NCBI GenBank assembly: GCA_028284395.1
Contig: JANQRV010000339.1
Span: 1 to 64,000, forward strand
Reading direction: 5' to 3'
Length of the DNA: 64,000 nt
Source: Saprospiraceae bacterium
GTDB taxonomy: Bacteria > Bacteroidota > Bacteroidia > Chitinophagales > Saprospiraceae
The number at the start of each line of letters is the position of its first letter. Position 1 is the stretch's first letter. The notes below the pieces were generated by a model. It did no database searches. It had not been told where the DNA came from and saw nothing but the letters and a program-made list of their open reading frames with translations. A program made the translations under genes and the position numbers. Positions 53,660 through 61,640 of this stretch are shown piece by piece.

Positions 53660-54208
53660 ATGATTACCAGAGATGAAGCTTTTACGATATTATCCGAAAT
53701 GACTCAATCTAGCTCTCTATTGAGGCATGCCCGAACGGTTGAATTGGTGATGAGAGCAATGGCGAGGAAGTTTGCTGAAGACGAGGAGAAATTTGGCATT
53801 ACCGGACTTTTGCACGATGCGGATTATGAGAAATATCCCGACCAACATCCGGCAATCATAGTAGAAAAATTGGAAGGAATGGGTGAAAATGAAATTGCCC
53901 ATGCCATTAAAGGGCATTACACCAAATGGGATGTACCTCGAGAATCGCTCCTGGATAAGGCTATTATCGCTGCCGATGAATTGACGGGATTCATTGTTGC
54001 TGCTGCCCTGATCAGACCCACGAAGATTGAAGGAATGAAGGCGAAGTCAGTCTTAAAAAAATTTAAAACCAAAACATTTGCTGCTACCGTTGACCGGGAA
54101 GAAGTACGGAAAGGAGCCGAACTGCTGGGGTGGGAGCTCAGAGAATTAATTGACTTTATCATTCCGGTATTGGAAGCGCACAAAGAGGAATTGGAACTGA
54201 GTGCATAG
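53660..54208 (+). CDS. HD domain phosphohydrolase-like protein
   Basis: The 182-residue protein has an HD-type metal site: LLRHARTVELVMRAMARKF (first histidine), GLLHDADYEKYPDQHP (HD pair) and a later AADELTGFIVAAALIRPTKI (aspartate). Similar small HD proteins hydrolyse nucleotides or phosphates; the exact substrate is unknown. It lies 23 bases before the class V aminotransferase gene on the same strand and is probably cotranscribed. A near-match -7 box (TTAATTTG, 53630s) precedes it. Confidence 0.88.
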   Translation: MITRDEAFTILSEMTQSSSLLRHARTVELVMRAMARKFAEDEEKFGITGLLHDADYEKYPDQHPAIIVEKLEGMGENEIAHAIKGHYTKWDVPRESLLDKAIIAADELTGFIVAAALIRPTKIEGMKAKSVLKKFKTKTFAATVDREEVRKGAELLGWELRELIDFIIPVLEAHKEELELSA

Positions 54209-54231
54209 ATGCTAAGAAATCCCCGTTGAAA

Positions 54232-55515
54232 ATGACAAAAGAGAGACAAAATTACAGTCGTAGAACCTGGATGAGGCAAAGTTTTCTTGCTACCACCGGT
54301 CTTGCTTTTCTGTCGGATCGCATTCACACAAAACTACTAGCCAGTCAAGAAGGGTTAGCAGGCATGAAAGACCGCGACGAAAAGTTCTGGCGCCTAGTGC
54401 AAAAAACCTTCCAGTTCGAATCAGGACTTAGGTATTTTAATAATGCATCCCTTGGGCCATCACCGGATCTTGTAGTTGGTGCTACCAATGAATTTAGGCG
54501 CCAATTGGATGCCTTTCCTTCCAAATATATGTGGTATGAGTGGAAAGATGAAAAAGAAGAAGTCCGGAAGAAAATGGCGGCGATGTTGGGCGTGGATCCG
54601 GAAGAAATTGCTTTGACCCACAATACGACCGAAGGGATGAACCTGGTAGCGTCAAGTTTAGAGCTGGAAGCCGGCGATGAAGTGATCCTGAGCGATCACG
54701 AACACCATACCGGAACCATACCCTGGAAGTATCATCAAGAACGGAAAGGGGTTCGGTTGGTTCGACCAAAATTACCCCTTGTGCCCAACGATAAATCCGA
54801 GATCATCGAAGTATATCGTCAAGCGTTAACTCCGCGAACCAAAGTTGTTTCGATGGTTCATATGACTAATACCAATGGCATGATTCTGCCGGTGAAGGAG
54901 ATTAGCGAAATGTGCAGGGAGCGCGGCATACTGGTTGCTGTTGATGGTGCGCAATCCGTAGGGATGCTGCCGTTTAGTCTTCATGAACTCGGGTGTGACT
55001 TTTTTGCCGGCAGTGGCCACAAATGGTTGTTTTCGCCAAAAGGAATGGGCGTATTTTACGCTCGGAAGGCTAGTCAACACCTTCTAAAACCCATGATTGT
55101 CTGTGGTGGTTACGAGGATGAATCGATACGAAGGTTGGAAAATTATAACACCCGGAATTTGCCGGAACTATTGGGGATGGGGGCAGCTCTGGATTTTCAA
55201 GATCTGCTGGGACACGCTCATCGCTTCGATCGCATTCTGGCACTAAAGGCTCACCTTTTGCAAGGTTTGAAAGAGGATGACCGATTTTTGATCAAGACCC
55301 CTATTGGCGATGATTTTTCCGCGGGAATTATTACTGTAGAACTAAAGGGAAAACCCGTCAAGGCCATACAACAATCACTGATAGAAGATTATAGAATAGA
55401 TTGTCGACCAATGACAACACATGGACTAAATGGTCTGCGCTTGTCACTATCGGTATTCAACTCGAAAGAAGACATTGATTATTTGCTGGCCTCCTTGGAT
55501 GTATTGGCGGCCTGA
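54232..55515 (+). CDS. Class V aminotransferase (isopenicillin N epimerase/cysteine desulfurase-like) with Tat-like signal
   Basis: The 427-residue PLP enzyme has an N-terminal SRRTWMRQSFLATTGLAFL stretch that resembles a twin-arginine signal. The catalytic domain shows NNASLGPSPDLV, LTHNTTEGMNLVASSL, the cofactor aspartate in VAVDGAQSVGM and the Schiff-base lysine in GSGHKWLFSPKGMGVFYA. This subgroup is called isopenicillin N epimerase-like, but the true reaction here is unknown. Export would make it a periplasmic PLP enzyme. Its end overlaps the convergent 100-residue gene by 37 bases. Confidence 0.87.
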   Translation: MTKERQNYSRRTWMRQSFLATTGLAFLSDRIHTKLLASQEGLAGMKDRDEKFWRLVQKTFQFESGLRYFNNASLGPSPDLVVGATNEFRRQLDAFPSKYMWYEWKDEKEEVRKKMAAMLGVDPEEIALTHNTTEGMNLVASSLELEAGDEVILSDHEHHTGTIPWKYHQERKGVRLVRPKLPLVPNDKSEIIEVYRQALTPRTKVVSMVHMTNTNGMILPVKEISEMCRERGILVAVDGAQSVGMLPFSLHELGCDFFAGSGHKWLFSPKGMGVFYARKASQHLLKPMIVCGGYEDESIRRLENYNTRNLPELLGMGAALDFQDLLGHAHRFDRILALKAHLLQGLKEDDRFLIKTPIGDDFSAGIITVELKGKPVKAIQQSLIEDYRIDCRPMTTHGLNGLRLSLSVFNSKEDIDYLLASLDVLAA

Positions 55516-55781
55516 TTGGACGTGGATTTTTTTAATTCGCGGTAAAATTTGAAGTGTTTTTCATCCAGTTGATCTTTTCCTACTTCTAAGTTTTGCAATA
55601 TTTCTAACAAACAGCCAATCCGACCCTGTGTGTCATAAAATTTATTGATCACAGCAATACGTTTATCTTCCACGATGCAGTATCCGGAGTTAAAGTTTCC
55701 TCTTTCATACCGGATGATATAATCCAATTGCTCGAAAAGCTCTTCCAATTTTTTGAGATTATATTTGGTGAACTTGATCAT
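55479..55781 (-). CDS. Small conserved protein of unknown function
   Basis: The 100-residue protein (MIKFTKYNLKKLEELFEQLDYIIRYERGNFNSGYCIVEDKRIAVINKFYDTQGR) resembles a family of small Bacteroidota proteins I cannot name; the GNFNSGYCIV and VVINKFY-type strand pattern is recognisable. The last 20 residues are low-complexity (SNQAANTSKEASK), and this tail lies in the stretch overlapping the aminotransferase gene. It diverges from the beta-barrel gene with only 30 bases between starts. Confidence 0.72.
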   Translation of the reverse strand: MIKFTKYNLKKLEELFEQLDYIIRYERGNFNSGYCIVEDKRIAVINKFYDTQGRIGCLLEILQNLEVGKDQLDEKHFKFYRELKKSTSNQAANTSKEASK

Positions 55782-55811
55782 AAACTGAATTTTGCAGCAA
55801 AATAAACAAAA

Positions 55812-56402
55812 ATGAAGATAAAAGTTGTTCTCGTATCGTTACTGGTTGCACTAGCTTGTACGACGACTCTGCATGCACAGAGATTTAAGGGAGGTGTAAT
55901 TGGGGGATTTAATTTTTCGCAAATCGACGGTGACAATCTTGCGGGTTTCAACAAGGTTGGTTTGAATGGTGGAGGATATGTTTCGGCGATTTTGGCGGAT
56001 CGTTGGCAATTGAGTGTCGAGATGTTGTTTTCGCAACAAGGGAGCAAGCTGAATCCAAGAGATGGTTTCAATGCCGCTTTTGACAAAGTAGCACTGAATT
56101 TTGTGGAAGTCCCGGTAATGATCAATTTCAAAGAATGGAAGTTCCACGTACAGGCGGGCGTCAGTTACGCTAACCTCATTAATTCAGAGCTAATTTCGGT
56201 TACCGGGGAGGATGTCACCGATCAGGTGCCGTTACAATCCAGTATCTTTTCTTATGTGGTCGGAGTGACCTTTTTTCCGGGAGAAAAACTGGGCTATAAT
56301 TTTCGTTGGTTTAAGACTTTTAATGATCTGAGAGCGGATGAAGGTAGTAATACCTGGCTGGGCAGAAGTTTTAGTCTAAGGCTATTATATTTATTTAATT
56401 GA
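55812..56402 (+). CDS. Outer membrane beta-barrel protein (porin family, PorT-like)
   Basis: A signal peptide (MKIKVVLVSLLVALACTTTLHAQ) is followed by about 170 residues of alternating strands: FKGGVIGGFNFSQIDGDNLAGFNKVGLNGGGYVSAIL, then ALNFVEVPVMINFKEWKFHVQAGVSYANL and a closing SFSLRLLYLFN ending in an aromatic. This is the OMP_b-brl_2 type eight-stranded barrel common in Bacteroidota. Function is unknown; PorT-like members assist type IX secretion, but no specific sign points there. Confidence 0.82.
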   Translation: MKIKVVLVSLLVALACTTTLHAQRFKGGVIGGFNFSQIDGDNLAGFNKVGLNGGGYVSAILADRWQLSVEMLFSQQGSKLNPRDGFNAAFDKVALNFVEVPVMINFKEWKFHVQAGVSYANLINSELISVTGEDVTDQVPLQSSIFSYVVGVTFFPGEKLGYNFRWFKTFNDLRADEGSNTWLGRSFSLRLLYLFN

Positions 56403-56501
56403 GTGTATCAATTTTTCATGAGGGTTGACTCGGATAGATACCTCCGAGAAAGGGCTAATCCAGGGTAAATCAACTCGAATTGTTTGGTTAAAACTACAAC
56501 G

Positions 56502-56975
56502 ATGAAAAACATTATTTTTCTTTTCCTGCTGATTCTCTGTAGTTGTCAGAACAGCAGCAAGGATATCCGTGAAGCAGCGCAGGCTGATTCCGAAGCGGCG
56601 GTTGCCTACCCCAGTATCACCGAAGAGATAATGGTCAAATTGTGGGAACAGTGTGATTTTGTGGATTATATTTTTTACGACTACGACTTCAGTCTCAGTC
56701 AGGAGGAAAAAGCAGCCATTCAAACTTCGATCAATCATATTACGCGCGAGGTACCGGTGATCGACCCCGCTTGTCGTTCTATTGGTCGAATCTTCTATCA
56801 AATTGATGGAGAAAATGTGATGGAGGCTGACATCGTGGTGTCCGAAAAGTGCCAGTACTATGTCTTCTATGAGAATGGCAAGAAGACTTATGCCAATAAA
56901 TTATCGGCAGCCGGAATTGGGTTTTACCAGAAAATTTTTCAGCAGTTTGGCCAACATAAGTCAAACGGTGGATAG
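56502..56975 (+). CDS. Lipoprotein of unknown function
   Basis: The protein starts at ATG 56502 (157 residues) with a lipoprotein signal ending LLILCSCQ (cysteine at about 14 or 16). The mature part has VKLWEQCDFVDYIFYDYDFSLSQEEKAAIQTSINHITREVPVIDPACRSIGRIFYQIDGE and a final GKKTYANKLSAAGIGFYQKIFQQF. I recognise no family name. It lies 21 bases before the Ppx/GppA gene on the same strand, so the two may be cotranscribed. Confidence 0.7.
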   Translation: MKNIIFLFLLILCSCQNSSKDIREAAQADSEAAVAYPSITEEIMVKLWEQCDFVDYIFYDYDFSLSQEEKAAIQTSINHITREVPVIDPACRSIGRIFYQIDGENVMEADIVVSEKCQYYVFYENGKKTYANKLSAAGIGFYQKIFQQFGQHKSNGG

Positions 56976-56996
56976 TGTGGTATGTAAATTAGTACA

Positions 56997-57911
56997 ATGG
57001 ATAAATTAGGTGTTATTGATCTTGGTACAAACACTTTCCACTTGCTGATCGCTACGGTGGCAGTAGAAGGAGAGATCAAGACTTGTTACCGCGAACGTCA
57101 TTTCGTGAAATTAGCAGAAGCCGGAATTGAAGAGATCGGTGCCCAGCCTTTTCAGCGAGGATTAGAGGCCATGCAAAAATTTCGGAAAGCCATCGATTTG
57201 TATCAAGTTCGGCAGGTGAAGGCGATTGGGACGGCAGCTCTTAGAACCGCCAGGAACGGTCAGCAATTTATCGACACGATCAATAAGGCAACGGGGATTC
57301 GCGTCCAGCTTATTGATGGTGATGAGGAGGCACGACTCATTTATCTGGGGGTAAGGCAAGCCATCCCATTTGCAGAACGCAACTACTTAATAATGGACAT
57401 TGGTGGTGGGAGTGTCGAATTCATGATCGCTAATAACGACAGCCTCAAATGGTACCAAAGTTTTCCCATTGGTGTAGCGGTCCTATATAGATTATTTCAT
57501 CGGCATGAGCCGATTTTGCCCAATGATATTGATGCTCTAAATGACTTTTTGGAAGAACGCCTCCTACCTCTGCGCAAGGAGATATTAAAGTATCAGCCTA
57601 CTACTTTGGTTGGCGCTGCAGGAACCTTTGATGTATTGGAGAATGTATTGGAAGTAAAGTCAATTTCGCCAAATGGTTCGATGGTAGCGATTAAAGACTT
57701 TAGAGCTCTCTACAACATCATCTTGCCAATGGATCAAGTAAGTCGATTGAATTCAGACAAAATACCGGATTCGAGAGCAGATATGATTGTGGTTGCCTTG
57801 ATCTTGATTCATGCCGTACTTTCTTACGGAGATTTTCAACAGATCATTGTTTCTTCCTATGCCATGAAAGAGGGTGTTCTTAGAGAGCTACAAGAAAATG
57901 GATTTAGCTAG
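56997..57911 (+). CDS. Ppx/GppA family exopolyphosphatase/pppGpp phosphatase
   Basis: The 304-residue protein is of the Ppx/GppA family: MDKLGVIDLGTNTFHLLIA (phosphate-binding loop 1), IGTAALRTARNG, LIDGDEEARLIYLGV and IMDIGGGSVEFMI (loop 2). The length is that of the short single-domain forms. It may hydrolyse polyphosphate or pppGpp; the two activities cannot be separated here. It precedes the metal permease gene by 86 bases. Confidence 0.9.
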   Translation: MDKLGVIDLGTNTFHLLIATVAVEGEIKTCYRERHFVKLAEAGIEEIGAQPFQRGLEAMQKFRKAIDLYQVRQVKAIGTAALRTARNGQQFIDTINKATGIRVQLIDGDEEARLIYLGVRQAIPFAERNYLIMDIGGGSVEFMIANNDSLKWYQSFPIGVAVLYRLFHRHEPILPNDIDALNDFLEERLLPLRKEILKYQPTTLVGAAGTFDVLENVLEVKSISPNGSMVAIKDFRALYNIILPMDQVSRLNSDKIPDSRADMIVVALILIHAVLSYGDFQQIIVSSYAMKEGVLRELQENGFS

Positions 57912-57924
57912 ATAAAAAATAATT

Positions 57925-57940
57925 TTTAGATTAGTCTAAA
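57925..57940. promoter_or_regulatory. Candidate metal-repressor operator TTTAGA-TTAG-TCTAAA
   Basis: TTTAGA (57925-57930) and TCTAAA (57935-57940) are perfect reverse complements with a 4-base centre, embedded in TTAGATTAGTCTAA, which matches 13 of the first 14 to 19 positions pattern of DtxR-type boxes (TTAGGTTAGCCTAA...) at most places. It ends 22 bases upstream of the -7 box, covering the -33 region of the downstream gene, which encodes a DtxR/MntR domain. Confidence 0.6.
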
Positions 57941-57961
57941 TATATTTTTCAATAATTTTAA

Positions 57962-57969
57962 TACTTTTG
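57962..57969 (+). promoter_or_regulatory. -7 box TACTTTTG of the permease-repressor fusion gene
   Basis: Exact TAnnTTTG match 28 bases before the ATG at 57998. The -33 region falls inside the inverted repeat at 57925-57940, so repressor binding there would block the promoter. Confidence 0.6.
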
Positions 57970-57997
57970 TATTATAGTTATTGAAAAACAAACTGGC

Positions 57998-59491
57998 ATG
58001 GCTGAATATATTGAAATATTCCAATCGGAATGGGCGATTCGTGCACTGATAGCATCCATACTGGTGGGGCTGATTTGTGGGGTGATAGGGTGTTTTATTG
58101 TTTTGAGGAATATGGCTTTGATTGGCGATGCTTTATCGCATGCCATTTTACCAGGTGTTGTCTTTGCGTATGTCATTGTCGGAGGCTATAGTGTATTGGG
58201 GTTTTTTGTCGGATCGGCAATTGCAGGTTTGTTGGCTGCCATCATGATGACCTGGATTCAACAAAATTCGACGACCAAAGACGATGCCGCGATTGGAATC
58301 GTCTTTACAGCCCTATTCTCGATTGGGGTGATGGGGATTTCCTGGATTAGCAGGAATCAAGGTGTTCACCTGGATTTGAAGGACTTTCTCTTCGGTAATG
58401 TATTGGGCGTATCCGATGAAGATCTGATCTTGACTTCAGTGATTGCGGGTTACGTTCTTCTGAGCATTGCTACCTTTTACCGATATTTGTTTATCTCTAC
58501 CTTTCAGCCCGTTATTGCGCAAACAATGGGGATTTCTGTCAAAACCATTCACTACTTTTTGATGTTGTTATTGTCATTTGCAGTCGTGGCTTCTTTGCGT
58601 ACGGTAGGGGTCATACTGGTGGTAGCGATGTTGATCACGCCGGCATCTACGGCATTGTTGCTTTCAAACAGGTTGCGGGTCGTGCTCATTCTTTCGGGGC
58701 TTTTGGGGGTGCTTTCTGCTATTTTAGGTTTGGTGTTGTCGGTGGTGTTTAATACGACTCCCGGACCCGCCATGGCAGTCGTTGCTGCTCTCCTATATCT
58801 ATTGGCATTGCTGTTCTCACCAGGTAAAGGGCTGATCTCCAGGAACATTCAAAAGTATCGTCTGAATCGGAAAATCATGATCGAAGACACCCTCAAACAA
58901 GCGTTCCGATTGCAGCAATCCGGAAATCTGAAATTAATTTCATTGCGAGAAAATTTGAGCTATTCGGGGAGAAAATTGAATCATATGATCAAGCAATTGA
59001 GGGCAAAGGGTTGGATGTTGAAGGATCGGTTGACTTTGACGGAGGATGGATCGGATGAAGCCAGGAGATTGGTTCGTGCACACCGACTCTGGGAAACCTA
59101 CCAGGTGGAAAAACTGGGGCTTTCGGCAGAGCATATTCACGATGAGGCGGAAAAATATGAGCATTTCCTTACGGAAGAGATACTAGATGAGGTAGATCAG
59201 GAGCTTGGATATCCGACGAAGGACCCACATGGTTCACCGATTCCCCGTCGAATTGGAATGCCGAGTTTTTCGCTGCTCAATTTGGAGTTTAAGCAGCCAG
59301 CTAAAATTGCCGATGACCAGATCAGCGAAAATGTAGCTTCTCATCTTTGGAAATTGGGGCTACTACCCGACTCGCCGCTTTCGGTCTTGTCGGTCGACAA
59401 CCTGGAGGTAGTTATAGAGAGTAATGGAAAACAATATAAACTGCCCGTTCAACTGGCTAGGATGGTCAATGTAGAGCGGCAGAGGCTTTAA
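57998..59491 (+). CDS. Metal ABC transporter permease fused to a DtxR/MntR-type repressor and FeoA-like tail
   Basis: The 497-residue protein has a ZnuB/MntB-like ABC-3 permease (1-280, about eight helices, GVIGCFIVLRNMALIGDALSHAILPG and LITPASTALLLSNR), a winged helix (about 293-345), a DtxR dimerisation/metal region (LVRAHRLWETYQVEKLGLSAEH) with ligand candidates H362, E366, H381, E385, E388 and H389, and an SH3/FeoA-like tail (415-497). E385 sits where DtxR has cysteine, which is MntR-like. Such a fusion is known from Chlamydia (YtgCR). No ATPase or binding-protein gene lies beside it. A DtxR-like inverted repeat covers its promoter. Confidence 0.9.
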   Translation: MAEYIEIFQSEWAIRALIASILVGLICGVIGCFIVLRNMALIGDALSHAILPGVVFAYVIVGGYSVLGFFVGSAIAGLLAAIMMTWIQQNSTTKDDAAIGIVFTALFSIGVMGISWISRNQGVHLDLKDFLFGNVLGVSDEDLILTSVIAGYVLLSIATFYRYLFISTFQPVIAQTMGISVKTIHYFLMLLLSFAVVASLRTVGVILVVAMLITPASTALLLSNRLRVVLILSGLLGVLSAILGLVLSVVFNTTPGPAMAVVAALLYLLALLFSPGKGLISRNIQKYRLNRKIMIEDTLKQAFRLQQSGNLKLISLRENLSYSGRKLNHMIKQLRAKGWMLKDRLTLTEDGSDEARRLVRAHRLWETYQVEKLGLSAEHIHDEAEKYEHFLTEEILDEVDQELGYPTKDPHGSPIPRRIGMPSFSLLNLEFKQPAKIADDQISENVASHLWKLGLLPDSPLSVLSVDNLEVVIESNGKQYKLPVQLARMVNVERQRL

Positions 59492-59502
59492 AAAGAAAAA
59501 TT

Positions 59503-59949
59503 ATGCAAAGAGTTTCCTCCAATGCGACCCTTTTTCTAAAGTTGTTTATCCCAACTTTTTGGATCGTATTCTTCGGTGCATTTACGGTAATGACTTTGCT
59601 GTCCCGAACAGCTTACTTCGGACAATTTCCAGCAGTGCCGTTTAAAATTGGGACCCTGTTGTTCTATCTCAGTGGGTTAGCGATGTTCTACTTCACTTTA
59701 CTGAAGTTGAAACGCGTAGAAATGGATGACAAGTTTGTTTATGTGACGAACTATTTCAAACATTTTCGTTATCCCATGCACAATGTTGAGAAGATAGAAG
59801 ACAGTGATATTGGCTTTTTCCAAACGGCCAGCATCCGATTAAAAACGCCGGGCCATTTCGGTAGCCGCATCGTTTTTGTAGTGAGCCGGCCCAACTACGA
59901 ACATTTCTGGAAGACGCATCCTGAATTGATGGCCGCGCTGAAAAATTAA
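59503..59949 (+). CDS. Small membrane protein of unknown function
   Basis: The 148-residue protein has two membrane helices (about 12-34, KLFIPTFWIVFFGAFTVMTLL, and 45-65, IGTLLFYLSGLAMFYFTLL) and a soluble C-terminal part with VEMDDKFVYVTNYFKHFRYPMHNVEKIEDSDIGFF and FGSRIVFVVSRPNYEHFWKTHPEL, reminiscent of bacterial PH-domain membrane proteins. It begins 11 bases after the permease-repressor gene and is probably cotranscribed. Its stop shares TTAA with porX. Confidence 0.72.
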   Translation: MQRVSSNATLFLKLFIPTFWIVFFGAFTVMTLLSRTAYFGQFPAVPFKIGTLLFYLSGLAMFYFTLLKLKRVEMDDKFVYVTNYFKHFRYPMHNVEKIEDSDIGFFQTASIRLKTPGHFGSRIVFVVSRPNYEHFWKTHPELMAALKN

Positions 59950-61502
59950 CCTTTTGAACGCAGGGTGACCACTGGACAAATGATTTCTTCCAGTGAAATG
60001 CCTCCATGCTGAAAGGTATTCTTATAATAATTGTTGTAGTAGTTGTAATTGTTTGGATAGAGAAAAAACTTGTCTTCTTTGGCAAAGATGAAAGTACTAC
60101 TGACATTGGGTCTTGGCAGCACGGCATCTTCGGGTTTTCGCACTTCCAGGACATCCCTTCTTTCGTATTGCAGATTCCTACCCACCTTGTACCGAAGGTT
60201 GGTTGTCGTTTCGCGATCTCCCACTACTTTCGATGGTTGATTGACGCGTATGGTGCCGTGATCAGTTGTAACGACAAGCCGCACCTCTCTTTCTGACACG
60301 CGTTTGAGTGCCTCCCACAAGGGAGAATTCATGAACCAGGACTTGGTGAGGGAACGATAGGCCTTTTCATCGCCAGCCAACTCTTTCAAGACTTCCATTT
60401 CGGTGCGTGCGTGCGAAAGCATATCGATGAAGTTGTAGACGATAGCCGTCAGGTCGTTATTCAGATAATTCAGTACGTTGTCCTGAAGTTGTTTGGCGTG
60501 GTTGACATTTGTAACCTTAATGTAATCCGATCGAACGGCTTTGCGAAAAGTGCGACTGATCTGAGCATCGAACAGGTCATGTTCATGCAAATTTTTTCCT
60601 CCTTCGTCATTGTCATTCTTCCACCATTCCCGGTGTCTTTTCTGTATCTCTAGTGGCATTAAGCCGGCGAAAATGGCATTCCTGCTGTATTGGGTAGAAG
60701 TAGGTAATATGCTGTAGAAGAAATCCTCTTCTTCTATTCGGAAGAAATCTGAAATCGTTGGCTCGATTACCTTCCATTGGTCGTAGCGCAAATTGTCGAG
60801 CAACAATAAAATGGTTGGTACTTCATCATTGACCTGCGGAAATACCTTGCTTCTCAGCAAATTGTTCGACATAACGGGGCCGTTGCCGGTTTGTACCCAA
60901 TCCAGGTAATTGCGAACAATAAATTTTGAAAATTCCGAATTGGCTTCACTTTTCTGCATGGAGAGGATATCGGCCATCTCGACGGAATTGGATTCATCGA
61001 TTTTTATCTCCCAAGCGATTATCTTTTTATAAATATCGGCCCATTCTTCATAATCTAGACCGCTATTGATTTCGGTGAAAATTTGTCTGAATTCCTGCTG
61101 ATAATCCGACGAAGTTTTTTCGCGAACCAATCGTTTGTTATCTACTATTTTTTTGATTGTCAATAGGATTTGATGGGGGTTGACGGGCTTTATCAGATAG
61201 TCGCTTATCTGTGACCCGATGGCTTCTTCCATCACATTTTCTTCCTCATTCTTGGTGATCATTACGACGGGCAGGTGCGGATTGATGTCTTTGATCTTCG
61301 CCAGGGTTTCCAAGCCCGTTATGCCCGGCATGCTTTCATCCAGGAAAACGATGTCGATGTCGTTGTTTTCTTCGAACTCTTCCAGGGCGTCATAGCCATT
61401 TGAAACGGTGATGACATCGTATCCCTTTTTTTCAAGGAATATTAATTGGGGCTTGAGCAAATCGATTTCATCATCTGCCCAGAGTATTCTTATTTTATCC
61501 AT
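59946..61502 (-). CDS. porX: PorX: response regulator with PglZ-type phosphatase domain
   Basis: The 518-residue protein has a CheY-like receiver (1-120; LWADDEIDLLKPQ, phosphorylation site D55 in FLDESMPG, lysine in VVMITKNEEE) and a C-terminal PglZ/alkaline phosphatase-superfamily domain (LLLDNLRYDQW, NFIDMLSHART, VTTDHGTIRVN). In Porphyromonas gingivalis, PorX with PorY controls type IX secretion genes, and its phosphatase domain acts on cyclic oligonucleotides. This fits the T9SS cargo proteins encoded here. A good -7 box lies 30 bases upstream; PorY is not in the window. Confidence 0.95.
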   Translation of the reverse strand: MDKIRILWADDEIDLLKPQLIFLEKKGYDVITVSNGYDALEEFEENNDIDIVFLDESMPGITGLETLAKIKDINPHLPVVMITKNEEENVMEEAIGSQISDYLIKPVNPHQILLTIKKIVDNKRLVREKTSSDYQQEFRQIFTEINSGLDYEEWADIYKKIIAWEIKIDESNSVEMADILSMQKSEANSEFSKFIVRNYLDWVQTGNGPVMSNNLLRSKVFPQVNDEVPTILLLLDNLRYDQWKVIEPTISDFFRIEEEDFFYSILPTSTQYSRNAIFAGLMPLEIQKRHREWWKNDNDEGGKNLHEHDLFDAQISRTFRKAVRSDYIKVTNVNHAKQLQDNVLNYLNNDLTAIVYNFIDMLSHARTEMEVLKELAGDEKAYRSLTKSWFMNSPLWEALKRVSEREVRLVVTTDHGTIRVNQPSKVVGDRETTTNLRYKVGRNLQYERRDVLEVRKPEDAVLPRPNVSSTFIFAKEDKFFLYPNNYNYYNNYYKNTFQHGGISLEEIICPVVTLRSKG

Positions 61503-61531
61503 TTAGGTGCTATTTTTAAATGAGGACGAAA

Positions 61532-61539
61532 CAAAGGTA
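61532..61539 (-). promoter_or_regulatory. -7 box TACCTTTG of porX
   Basis: Exact TAnnTTTG match on the minus strand, 29 bases before the porX ATG at 61502. Same sequence as the atp operon box. Confidence 0.55.
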
Positions 61540-61640
61540 AAGAAAACCCATAGTAAAGTTTGTGATAATGGAAGAAGGTCATTTTAAAATCGAAATTTAA
61601 TGGCGTATTATTGCTCCCGCTTGAAAAATAAAAACTGGTT

